Source of the DNA: DASZTV01 sp035550655
Lineage (GTDB): Bacteria; Actinomycetota; Actinomycetes; JAFAQI01
DNA length: 64,000 nucleotides
Assembly (NCBI GenBank): GCA_035550655.1
Contig: DASZOU010000033.1
Location: 433,114 to 497,113 of the forward strand
Reading direction: 5' to 3'
The translations under genes were made by a program, and so were the position numbers. The stretch's first letter is position 1; each line of letters opens with the position of its first letter. Under the pieces are notes generated by a model. The model was given only the letters and a program-made list of their open reading frames with translations. It made no database searches and was not told the DNA's origin. This document shows positions 34,685 to 42,782 of the stretch, one piece after another.

Positions 34685-34793
34685 ATGTCACATAGGGGTC
34701 GTGATTTGCGACACGCATGTGACATAGCGGAAGCAATCACGACACGCATGTCACATCCGTGCAGCTGGCACAACACCTATGTCACATGCGATC
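34685..34793. repeat. right flank of inverted-repeat cassette
   Basis: Contains ATGTCACATA-type repeats near 34685, 34717 (inverted), 34748 and 34778, a 9-bp inverted repeat GTCGTGATT / AATCACGAC, and the 32-bp terminal arm 34762-34793. The arm ends 3 bp before the stop codon of the convergent ptsI gene. Confidence 0.85.
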
Positions 34794-34796
34794 AGG

Positions 34797-36443
34797 TCAG
34801 CCGGGGTCGAGGGCGTCCCTCACCCGGGCTCGGGCCTCCGAGGGACCGTCTGCGGACAGCGCCGCCGCGGCGTAGCGCACGCAGTCGTCGTAGCTGTGCC
34901 GCGCCAGCGTCGACCGCACGTCGTGCAGCACCCGCGCCGTCATCGACAGCGCGCCGGCTCCCAGCCCGACCAGCACCAACGCGAGCATCGGGTCGCTCGG
35001 CGCCTCACCACAGACAGTGACCGGCCGGCCGGCAATCGCGCCGGCGCGAAGCACTGTCGCCACGAGATCGAGGAACGCGGGCTGCCACGGATCCAGCAGA
35101 TCCGCCAGCTCGCCGTCGGCCCGGTCGGTCGCGAAGGTGTACTGCGCGAGGTCGTTGCTGCCCACGGAGACGAAGTCCACGACCTGCAGCAGGTCGGCCG
35201 CCCGCAGCGCCGCCGCCGGCACCTCCACCATCACGCCGGCGGTGGCGATGCCGTGCGCGCGGCACTGCGCCGCGAACCACGCCGCCTCCGCAGTCGTCGC
35301 CACCATCGGCGCCATGACGCGCACCGGGGTCGTGGACCCTCGCGACGCCGTCGCGATCGCCGTCAGCTGATCGGTGAGCAGCTCGACGTGCCGGCGAGCG
35401 ACCCGCAACCCCCTCACGCCGAGCGCGGGGTTCGGCTGATCGCCGAGCCGCACGTACGGCGCCGGCTTGTCCGCACCGATGTCGAGCGTCCGCACCGTGA
35501 CCTCGCGATCGCCGAACGCGTCGAAGACCTCGCGGTACGCCGCGGCCTGCTCCGCGACGGAGGGTGGCTCCTCGCGGTCGAGGAAGGCAAACTCGGTACG
35601 GAACACCCCGACGCCCTCCGCGCCGGCAGCAAGCGCATCGCCGACGTCGCTGGCTCCCCCGACAGCCGCGAGCAGGCGCACCGGCCGGCCGTCACGGGTA
35701 CGGCCCGGCCCCTTCGCCATCTCTGCGGGCGGCTCCGGCAACCGGACCGCCACGCCCACGGTGTCCGCGTCCGGGTCGGCCGTGACTGCGCCGGCGCCGC
35801 CGTCGACCACGACCCGCTGACCGGTCCGCAGTGACGCGACCCCAGGGCATGCGACGACGGCGGGGATGCCGAGCGACTTCGCGAGCACCGCGGTGTGACT
35901 CGTCGGACCGCCTCGCTCGGTGACGATCCCGAGCACGCGCCGCGGATCGAGCCCCGCGGTGACGGCGGGTGAGAGGTCACGAGCGACCAGCACGAACGGC
36001 GTACCCGGATCGGGGATTCCCGGTGCCGGCTCACCGAGCAGCCGCGCCACGACCCGATCACGGATGTCGTCGAGCTCCGCGCGGTCCGGGACCGCTCGCA
36101 TGGGGTCCGACGCCCGCATGTCGCGGTACGCCGCAAATGCCTCCCAGGCCGCGCGGGGAGCGGCCCGGCCGGTGCTGACCAGCTGCGAGGCCAGCGCGCT
36201 GAGCGACGGGTCGCGGGCGATCCGGGCTTGCCGCACCAGGACCGCGCCGGAGGCGCCGGCCCGCGACGCCAGCGCCTCCAGCTCGCCGCCCACCGCGGTG
36301 AACGCCTCCATCGCGCGCTCGGTCTCGGCCGCGACGTCCACAGGGGCGCCGTCACGCGGCGGCAGGACGGGACCGTGCACCCGCGCCACCGGTCCGACCG
36401 CGACGCCGTTGCTCACGCCGATACCGGCGTAGGTGGAGGGCAC
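34797..36443 (-). CDS. ptsI: PTS enzyme I (phosphoenolpyruvate-protein phosphotransferase)
   Basis: A 548-residue enzyme I that takes phosphate from PEP and passes it to HPr. Phosphohistidine His183 lies in GGPTSHTAVLAKSLGIPAVV. The PEP-binding barrel is represented by GVGVFRTEFAFLDR, FVSVGSNDLAQYTFA and the C-terminal VCGEAPSDP with the active-site Cys. Length and motifs are normal. No HPr or EII gene is nearby. It lies 34 bp after the PAP2-family gene in the same direction. Confidence 0.93.
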   Translation of the reverse strand: MPSTYAGIGVSNGVAVGPVARVHGPVLPPRDGAPVDVAAETERAMEAFTAVGGELEALASRAGASGAVLVRQARIARDPSLSALASQLVSTGRAAPRAAWEAFAAYRDMRASDPMRAVPDRAELDDIRDRVVARLLGEPAPGIPDPGTPFVLVARDLSPAVTAGLDPRRVLGIVTERGGPTSHTAVLAKSLGIPAVVACPGVASLRTGQRVVVDGGAGAVTADPDADTVGVAVRLPEPPAEMAKGPGRTRDGRPVRLLAAVGGASDVGDALAAGAEGVGVFRTEFAFLDREEPPSVAEQAAAYREVFDAFGDREVTVRTLDIGADKPAPYVRLGDQPNPALGVRGLRVARRHVELLTDQLTAIATASRGSTTPVRVMAPMVATTAEAAWFAAQCRAHGIATAGVMVEVPAAALRAADLLQVVDFVSVGSNDLAQYTFATDRADGELADLLDPWQPAFLDLVATVLRAGAIAGRPVTVCGEAPSDPMLALVLVGLGAGALSMTARVLHDVRSTLARHSYDDCVRYAAAALSADGPSEARARVRDALDPG

Positions 36444-36477
36444 AGCCCCAGTGTGAGTGGTCGGCGGAGGTCGCGGG

Positions 36478-37395
36478 TCAGCCAGGTGACGGTTGGGGGC
36501 CCGGCGGCGCGTCCTGCGAACCCTCAGGCGACGGGAAGCTCACCATTCCCGCACGGGAAAGCAACCGAACTGCGAGGTACGCCAGTCCCATCACGACCCC
36601 GCCTGCCAGGACATCGAGCAGGTAGTGGTTCGCCGTGACCATCACGTCGAGGGACAACACGAGGGGGTAAAGCACGCCAAAGATCTTGGTGACGCGATGT
36701 CGGCCGTAGCGCACCAGCATCCACCCGCACCAGATCGCCCAACCGACGTGCAGCGACGGCATCGCGGCGAACTGGTTGGTGTCGCCCCCCAGACCTCGTG
36801 GCGCGCTTGCTGCTGTACTCCACCAGCCGTAGTGGGAGAACTTGGCCATCGTGTCGAAGAAGCCGGGCAGCAGGCGGGGCGGTGCCACCGGGAACAGCGA
36901 GTAGCCCACCAACGCGAGGATGGTGGCCACCATCAGCACGGTGCGGGCGGAGGCGTACGCCGAGCCGTGCCGCCGCCACATCCACACCAGCACCACCGGC
37001 GTGACGATGTAGTGCAACGTCGCGTAGATGTAATCGGCCGAAAGTCCGAGCGACAGGTGCGCGGTGAACAGCTTGTTCAGCGCATGCTCAGGTGCCACAC
37101 CGAGCCGCTGCTCCAGCCGGAGCAGGTCGCGGCCGTGTGCCATCGCGACGCTGGTCTTGCCCTCGACGAGGAACCGAGTCATGTCGTAGAGCGAGTACAC
37201 CGCCGCGATCAGCACCACCTCGCGAAAGCCGCGGATGGCAGTCCAGGTCTTGCGGTGTGCCTTCAGCCACGCATACCAGGAGACCTGCTGCTGCGCCAGC
37301 GGACCCTGGTCGACGCCAACGACGAGGCCCTCTCGCTCACGCTGCGTGGGGGTACCGGCAACGGAGGCGGCGAGGTCCATGCGGTCAGCGGACAT
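36478..37395 (-). CDS. PAP2/AUR1-like integral membrane phosphatase or transferase
   Basis: About 305 residues with roughly six membrane helices. The PAP2-type active site is visible as VAPPRLLPG, MPSLHVGWA and TANHYLLDVLAG, supplying the Arg, Ser-His and His-Asp residues of the superfamily. This arrangement is typical of actinobacterial AUR1-like/inositol-phosphoceramide-synthase-related enzymes acting on polyprenyl or lipid phosphates. ATG 37395 has GGGAGG upstream and is preferred over an earlier in-frame start. The exact substrate cannot be read from the sequence. Confidence 0.8.
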   Translation of the reverse strand: MSADRMDLAASVAGTPTQREREGLVVGVDQGPLAQQQVSWYAWLKAHRKTWTAIRGFREVVLIAAVYSLYDMTRFLVEGKTSVAMAHGRDLLRLEQRLGVAPEHALNKLFTAHLSLGLSADYIYATLHYIVTPVVLVWMWRRHGSAYASARTVLMVATILALVGYSLFPVAPPRLLPGFFDTMAKFSHYGWWSTAASAPRGLGGDTNQFAAMPSLHVGWAIWCGWMLVRYGRHRVTKIFGVLYPLVLSLDVMVTANHYLLDVLAGGVVMGLAYLAVRLLSRAGMVSFPSPEGSQDAPPGPQPSPG

Positions 37396-37570
37396 CTGCC
37401 ACCTCCCGTCGCCTCGTCCTTCAGGTCGCCGTACCGTCGCTCGCACGGGCCTGCCTGGGCGAAGGGATTCACCTCGGCGACTCGATTGGGGGGTCGATCC
37501 GGCGCTCGCTTACTTCCTACTTTGTCATGAGCGTCGGACATTGCGGTAGTTATTCCAGCTCCGCAGCTCA

Positions 37571-38647
37571 TCAACGGGAGCGGACGAGACCGCGGCCGAC
37601 GACCAGCGGGAGATCCAGCGCGGTGACCAGGCCGGGAGCGGCGTCGACGACGTGCGGAAGAGCATTGACGAGCCGCATCGCCGTCGCCTTGAGACCGGCA
37701 GTGTTGTGGTCGCCGTCGGTGCCAAGCAGCTGCATGTCGACGGTGTAGTTCGGCTCCCCGGTGATGATCACGCGATAGCAGCCGTGTCCGGCCGGCTGCG
37801 GCCACTCCGGCGCCAGGTCGTCGCGCAGCCGCGTGACGTGCTCGAGCACGATCACCGGCTTCCCGGCCACCATGCCGCGGACCTCGAACCGAAGTGCCGC
37901 CTGCGTCCCCTTCGCGATCCGGCCGGTCGGGATGTCGAAGTCCTCGGGCGCGGGATAGCGCTCGTAGCTCTCCTCAACCGCATCGAACGTGACATCGAGG
38001 GCCTTGCCGATCTGATGAACGACGCTGCCCCAGGCCATCGTCAGCACACCCGGGAGCAGGATGAACGGCGTCACGTCGAGCGGCACGCCGAAGCCCATGA
38101 TGTCGCTGAGCACCGCCGCCTGGTCGTACGTCGCGTAGTTGAGCAGCTCGATGCACCGCACCTCTTCGATGCGCTCGCTGATGCCGGTCATAACCAGCGG
38201 CAGGGCGTCGTTGCCGAACCCGGGATCGACACCGTTCACGAAGATCGAAGCGCCCCCCTCATGCGCGGCGGCGATGACATCAGCGGCCATCTCGTCGGCG
38301 ACGCCGTACGGGTACTGCAGGAACACCGGGCTGCTGGACACGACGTTGATCCCGGCCCGCAGGAAGCGGGCGAGATCGCCGAGCGCCTCGACGATCCGGT
38401 CGTCCGCCCAAGCGGTGTGAACGATGCAGTCCGGCTTCATGGCGAGCAGCGCATCGGCGTCGTTGGTCGCCGCAACTCCCAGCGATCGGCCCAGGCCGGC
38501 GAGATCGCCGGCGTCCTTGCCGACCTTGTCGGGATTGGACACCCACAAGCCGACGAGCTCGAGCCCGGGCTTTGCATCAATCCCTGCGATCGCATGCTTG
38601 CCCACGTGGCCTGTGCTCCACTGCACGACGCGATAAGGACCGCTCAT
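37571..38647 (-). CDS. NAD(P)-dependent dehydrogenase of the dihydrodipicolinate-reductase-like family
   Basis: A 358-residue Rossmann protein with YRVVQWSTGHVGKHAIAG at the N-terminus (GxxGxxA-type nucleotide loop) and NVVSSSPVFLQYPYG, as in 2,4-diaminopentanoate-dehydrogenase-like proteins that are common in actinobacteria and usually of unknown substrate. ATG 38647 overlaps the stop of the AhpD-like gene by 4 bp, so the two are translated together. Substrate unknown. Confidence 0.8.
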   Translation of the reverse strand: MSGPYRVVQWSTGHVGKHAIAGIDAKPGLELVGLWVSNPDKVGKDAGDLAGLGRSLGVAATNDADALLAMKPDCIVHTAWADDRIVEALGDLARFLRAGINVVSSSPVFLQYPYGVADEMAADVIAAAHEGGASIFVNGVDPGFGNDALPLVMTGISERIEEVRCIELLNYATYDQAAVLSDIMGFGVPLDVTPFILLPGVLTMAWGSVVHQIGKALDVTFDAVEESYERYPAPEDFDIPTGRIAKGTQAALRFEVRGMVAGKPVIVLEHVTRLRDDLAPEWPQPAGHGCYRVIITGEPNYTVDMQLLGTDGDHNTAGLKATAMRLVNALPHVVDAAPGLVTALDLPLVVGRGLVRSR

Positions 38648-39147
38648 CGCACAACACCCGTGCCGGCCGGAACGGTGCAACTGTCCTGGTCGAGTCCCAG
38701 CACCTGCATGAAACGGCCCTGCGAGAGGTACTTCCCGATCACCAGCGCGAGCTCGACGATCTCGCCTGGATCGAAGAACTGCGCGAGTCGCGCCATCAGC
38801 TCGTCGCCGATCGACACCGAGTCGGTGCAGAAGAGCTCGGCGAATTCGAGCGCTGCGCGTTCGGCGTCGCTGAAGGCCGGTTCTGCACGCCAGTCCGCGA
38901 CCGCGGACAGCAGCTCATCGGTCACGCCGGCCTCGCGCGCCTCGGGAGTGCGCCAGGCGAGGCACACGGTGCACCCGTTGATCTGGGCGATGCGCATCCG
39001 CACCAGCTCGTGCAGGCGCCAGTCCAGCGTGCTCGCAAACACGGCGTCGTTCATCGCGCCGACCGCCGTTGCGAGCTTCGGGCGCAATGACAATGCCTTG
39101 ATGATGTCGAGCTGGTCGCCGTCAGGGAGAGCAAGTCGCGGGGGCAT
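38644..39147 (-). CDS. carboxymuconolactone decarboxylase / AhpD-like protein
   Basis: A 167-residue CMD-domain protein. The Cys-x-x-Cys of AhpD-like peroxidase partners is present in INGCTVCLAWRTPEARE, with the surrounding Glu and His residues of the proton relay. Such proteins reduce or detoxify peroxides or act as alkylhydroperoxidase-like enzymes. It starts at ATG 39147, very close to an ECF-type promoter shared with the divergent sigma gene, and is probably made from a leaderless mRNA. Confidence 0.85.
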   Translation of the reverse strand: MPPRLALPDGDQLDIIKALSLRPKLATAVGAMNDAVFASTLDWRLHELVRMRIAQINGCTVCLAWRTPEAREAGVTDELLSAVADWRAEPAFSDAERAALEFAELFCTDSVSIGDELMARLAQFFDPGEIVELALVIGKYLSQGRFMQVLGLDQDSCTVPAGTGVVR

Positions 39148-39151
39148 TCAT

Positions 39152-39178
39152 GCAACGTCTCATGCGCGATGTGCGTTG
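39152..39178. promoter_or_regulatory. symmetric bidirectional ECF-type promoter
   Basis: On the plus strand, GCAAC (39152-39156), 17 bp, CGTTG (39174-39178). On the minus strand, ACAAC (complement of 39175-39179), 17 bp, CGTTG (complement of 39153-39157). AAC boxes with a 16-17 bp spacer and a CGT box are the general ECF pattern. The promoter would drive the sigma gene rightwards and the AhpD-like operon leftwards. Confidence 0.5.
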
Positions 39179-39215
39179 TCATGAGTGAGGGTGGTCACGA
39201 CCAGTGAGGAGTGCG

Positions 39216-39725
39216 ATGAGCGACGACTCGTTCCGTGAGTTCGTCATCGCCCGCGGCCCTGACCTCACCCGGATGGCCACGCTGCTCTGCCGCGATCGCA
39301 CCGAAGCCGAGGACCTGGTCCAGGACACGCTCGCTTCCGTCTATGCGAGCTGGCGCCGGATCGAGGCCGCCGCCTCTCCGGATGCTTACGTGCGCCGGAT
39401 GCTGGTCAACCGCCACGTGTCGTGGTGGCGGCGCCACCGCGGCCGGGTCGAGCCGCGGGCCGCAGTTCCGGACCGGACCACACCCGACCCGACCGAGGCG
39501 GCAGCGACCACCGACGCAGTGCTGCGGATGCTGCGCACCCTGCCACCGAAACAACGGGCCGCGATCGTCCTGCGCTACTACGCCGACTACACCGACGCTC
39601 AGATCGCCGAGACCCTCGGCTGCAGCGAACCCACCGTGCGCAGCCAGATCTCGCGCGCCCTCACCGCCTTGCGCCAGCCTGCGGGTGCGGCCGAGCTCGG
39701 GCTGACCGAAAGGACCCGGACATGA
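39216..39725 (+). CDS. ECF sigma factor, SigE family
   Basis: A 169-residue sigma-70-family ECF protein. Region 2 has EAEDLVQDTLASVYASWRRI, and region 4 has LPPKQRAAIVLRYYADYTDAQIAETLGCSEPTVRSQ, typical of the actinobacterial SigE family that senses envelope stress. ATG 39216 is preceded by GAGGAG; an ATG 12 bp upstream is an alternative. It overlaps its membrane partner gene by 4 bp. Confidence 0.9.
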   Translation: MSDDSFREFVIARGPDLTRMATLLCRDRTEAEDLVQDTLASVYASWRRIEAAASPDAYVRRMLVNRHVSWWRRHRGRVEPRAAVPDRTTPDPTEAAATTDAVLRMLRTLPPKQRAAIVLRYYADYTDAQIAETLGCSEPTVRSQISRALTALRQPAGAAELGLTERTRT

Positions 39726-40624
39726 ACATCGAGGACATCGTCCGCTCCGGCCTGCACGATGCGGCAGACCAGGTCGCGCCGATCCCGGACCTTCATGCCA
39801 CCGCGCTACAGCGCGGTCGACGCCGGCGGACGACTCGTCGCATCGCGACGGCGGGCTGCGTCGTGGTCTCCGTCTCGGCGATCATCGCGACCGGTGTCGC
39901 CGTCTCCAACGGCACCGGCGGCGGCCGGCACCACAATCTGCATGTTGCGGGGCAAGGTGACGGCACACAGCAAGTTGTCGCGGATCCGTGGTGGGACACC
40001 TGGAGCACCGACCGGTACGACGGCCACGTCGATCCCGCGTTTCTCCAGGCGATCCGCCCGACGTACGACACGAGCAAGGGTCCCGAGAAGATCACGGTGT
40101 ACGCCGCCGGAACGACCTCGGACGGCAACCAGTGGGCGATGACGACGGACCCGACCGAAGGTCACCGGATCGAATGGTGGCAAGGCCGGAACAACCGACC
40201 CCTTGTCGGTGAGGTTCCGCCCGAGGTCGACGCGGGCCAGACCTGGACGTCGTGGTCGATGCCCACCGAGTCGGCTGAGAACGGGAGCAGCGGCAACCAG
40301 CAGTGGCTGATCGTCGTCGGCCGTCCCGGCACGACCGACATCGACTTCAGCCCGGACGGGGCGACCTGGCGTCCGCTCGAGACCCACAACGGGATCGCCG
40401 TCACCTTCTTCGCCGATGGCTTCCCGCCCGCGTCGGCCCGGGTACGGCTGTCGGACGCGTCGGGTGTCTACGCGACCGGCAAGCCGGCCGGCGCCGGCGC
40501 GGGAGAGAGCCCGTCGGCCAGCCCGCTGCCGGGCGGCTCCTCGACTTCGAGTCCGACGCCGACAGCAGCGCCGTCGTCGATCACCGCGTCGGCATCGGCT
40601 GCTCCACCCAGCGCGACCAGATAG
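39722..40624 (+). CDS. membrane-anchored partner (putative anti-sigma) of the ECF factor
   Basis: A 300-residue protein with a short cytoplasmic N-terminus (MNIEDIVRSGLHDAADQV), an Arg-rich stretch, one membrane helix (about residues 42-60) and an extracytoplasmic domain ending in a Ser/Pro/Thr-rich tail. Single-span topology and ATGA coupling to the sigma gene identify the probable anti-sigma or sensor. No zinc anti-sigma motif (HxxxCxxC) is present. Confidence 0.7.
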   Translation: MNIEDIVRSGLHDAADQVAPIPDLHATALQRGRRRRTTRRIATAGCVVVSVSAIIATGVAVSNGTGGGRHHNLHVAGQGDGTQQVVADPWWDTWSTDRYDGHVDPAFLQAIRPTYDTSKGPEKITVYAAGTTSDGNQWAMTTDPTEGHRIEWWQGRNNRPLVGEVPPEVDAGQTWTSWSMPTESAENGSSGNQQWLIVVGRPGTTDIDFSPDGATWRPLETHNGIAVTFFADGFPPASARVRLSDASGVYATGKPAGAGAGESPSASPLPGGSSTSSPTPTAAPSSITASASAAPPSATR

Positions 40625-40673
40625 TCGTCTGCTCTTCACCGGCTGGTTGCTTGCGGTCACTAGCGTCCAGTCC

Positions 40674-42782
40674 ATGGGCGCAGCGCGCGGCTTGCTCGCC
40701 CGGGTCCGGCATCGGACCCATCGTCAGAAGCCGGGTCCGAACCAGCGGCCGGCGCGGCGCCCGCCGGCGAAGGATGACTTCCTCGCGACCCTGGCGCGCA
40801 CCGGCGACCTCGACCGGGCGGCGGTGAAAGTCGCTCGACGGCTCATCCAGCAAGGCACGATGGGACGGGCGCGGACTATCGCGCAGCTGCTTCAGAAGAA
40901 CCCTGGGACCGCTCTCGCCGGCGACGTCTGCCGCGCACTGGTCGCGCTGAGCGATGGCGAACCCGAGCTCTGCTGGAGTCTCGTTCGCCGCAACGACCCG
41001 CAACGGGTTCTGTCGATCGCGCCGTTCGAGATCTTCCGGGCCGGGTTCCTGGTCGCACCGCAAGAAGCGGAAGGGCTGCTGACGCGGCTTCGTGACAGCG
41101 AGCTGACCGCCAGGTACGGCCCCCGCGAGTGGCGCGCGATCGCGGGGTTCGCCTTCGCCGCCGGAGCCGAAGCGGTCTCCGCATGGGCGTTGCAGCGTGC
41201 CTGTGCCCAGGTGCCCGTCGGCAGTCCGGTGGCCAAGGACGCTGCTTGGCTACAGGAGTGGTACGGGCGCAGGATCCAGCCGTCGAGCGTCGCATGCGAC
41301 GGCACGTCCGTCGCGACGTTCACCGAAGAACAACCGCAGCGGGCCGCCACGCTCGGGAGACCGACGGAGGAGCCCGATCAGCGCGCGTTCCGGAGTGCCG
41401 TGACGGGCCTCCCCGGCGTGCGGCACCAACTCGTCAGCCGGGACGCGACGAGCTATGCCGACGTACCCGACGGCACCTGGTTGCTGGTCACCGGGCGGCT
41501 GCCGCGCCCACTGTTCGGGATCCGCCCCGACCTGCCGTTCGACGAGCGGTACCGGCCGTTGTTCGTCTCGATCGAGATCGAGGACGCCAGCGTCCTCACC
41601 AGGGCGATGATCGAGCAGCTGGCATGTCGTGGACCGGTGGGCTGCCGCGACTGGGACACCTACTACCTGCTGCGGTCGGCCAAGGTCCCGGCATTCCTCG
41701 AGGCCGATCAGCAAGGAGCCGCTGAGGCGATCTTGCCGCGCATCGTCGCCGGGGACGACGAGCGCACCGTCCAGGCGGCGTGGTCACAGCTCTGTGCGGC
41801 CGCCGTGGCCGAGGGCCGGAAACGTGACGCCGCCGTCGCGACCCCGCCACCATCGAGCTTCGACGTGACGGAAGCCTGCCGGACGGTCCGCGCCCAGTCG
41901 GTCACCATCGAACGGTCCGAACCGGGCCCCAGCGGCGCTGAGATCAACCTCGAGCTCTCGCTCGACGGCAACCTCAAGCGGCACCTCGTCATCGTCGTCG
42001 ACTCGATCGTCCGGCGAGCAAGCCGACCGCTCCGGGTCCACGTGTTGTGCCGCGATCACTGCGCCGCGGACTTCCAGCGCGTGGCCGAGCGGTTTCCCTC
42101 GGTGAGCTTCGTGTGGCTGCCGACCGACCATGTCGACTACGGCGAGCTCGGCGGCATGGTCCGGCACATCACCGTCGCGACGATGGACCGGCTGTTGCTT
42201 CCTGACCTGCTCCCCGAGGTTGACCGGATCATCCATCACGACCTCGATGCCGTTTGCCTCGCCGACATCGCGGAGCTCGCCGCGGTTGATCTGAACGGCC
42301 ATCCGGTGGCGGCTGTCACATCACCTCGCGGACGACACCGCAACGCACTCAACGGGCTTCGCGGGACGGCACAACGGTTGCGTCGGGAGGGCAGGCAGGA
42401 CCTTGCTCGCGAGCTGATTCAGCGCACCCACCTCCGTCACGACCCGACGACCGAGACGTTCAACGCCGGCGTGATGGTCCTCGACCTGGTGGCGATGCGC
42501 CGTGACGACTTCTGCCGGGAGTTCCTGCCGTACGCCACTCATTTCGGCCTCAACGACCAGGCCGTGATGACCGCCTACGCCGGTGGGCAGCGGCTGGCGC
42601 TCGACGAGTCCTGGAACTGGTGCCCGAGACTCTCCGACATGGAGCACCCGCGGATCGCCCACTGGTCGGGACCGGTCAAGCCCTGGGGCGACGTATGGGT
42701 CAACGGCCAGGAGCTGTGGGCGGCAGCCGAGCGGGCTGCGACGCAACCTCGAACGCCGCTCGCCACTGCTGCGGCGACGTGA
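40674..42782 (+). CDS. GT8-family glycosyltransferase with large N-terminal extension
   Basis: A 702-residue protein. The C-terminal half is a GT8 (galactosyl/glucosyltransferase) domain: HLVIVVDSIVRRASRPLRVHV, the metal-binding DxD in IIHHDLDAVCLADI, FNAGVMVLDL and LNDQAVM. The N-terminal 400 residues are helical and unassigned. ATG 40674 is selected because the open frame upstream overlaps the anti-sigma gene. Its 3' end overlaps the convergent GlfT2-like gene by 83 bp. Confidence 0.8.
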   Translation: MGAARGLLARVRHRTHRQKPGPNQRPARRPPAKDDFLATLARTGDLDRAAVKVARRLIQQGTMGRARTIAQLLQKNPGTALAGDVCRALVALSDGEPELCWSLVRRNDPQRVLSIAPFEIFRAGFLVAPQEAEGLLTRLRDSELTARYGPREWRAIAGFAFAAGAEAVSAWALQRACAQVPVGSPVAKDAAWLQEWYGRRIQPSSVACDGTSVATFTEEQPQRAATLGRPTEEPDQRAFRSAVTGLPGVRHQLVSRDATSYADVPDGTWLLVTGRLPRPLFGIRPDLPFDERYRPLFVSIEIEDASVLTRAMIEQLACRGPVGCRDWDTYYLLRSAKVPAFLEADQQGAAEAILPRIVAGDDERTVQAAWSQLCAAAVAEGRKRDAAVATPPPSSFDVTEACRTVRAQSVTIERSEPGPSGAEINLELSLDGNLKRHLVIVVDSIVRRASRPLRVHVLCRDHCAADFQRVAERFPSVSFVWLPTDHVDYGELGGMVRHITVATMDRLLLPDLLPEVDRIIHHDLDAVCLADIAELAAVDLNGHPVAAVTSPRGRHRNALNGLRGTAQRLRREGRQDLARELIQRTHLRHDPTTETFNAGVMVLDLVAMRRDDFCREFLPYATHFGLNDQAVMTAYAGGQRLALDESWNWCPRLSDMEHPRIAHWSGPVKPWGDVWVNGQELWAAAERAATQPRTPLATAAAT

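Noticed and set aside
33636..34793. CRISPR-like array made of the TGTGACATA repeats.
   Set aside because: Units alternate in orientation, spacing is irregular and a gene lies between the two groups; no cas genes are present.
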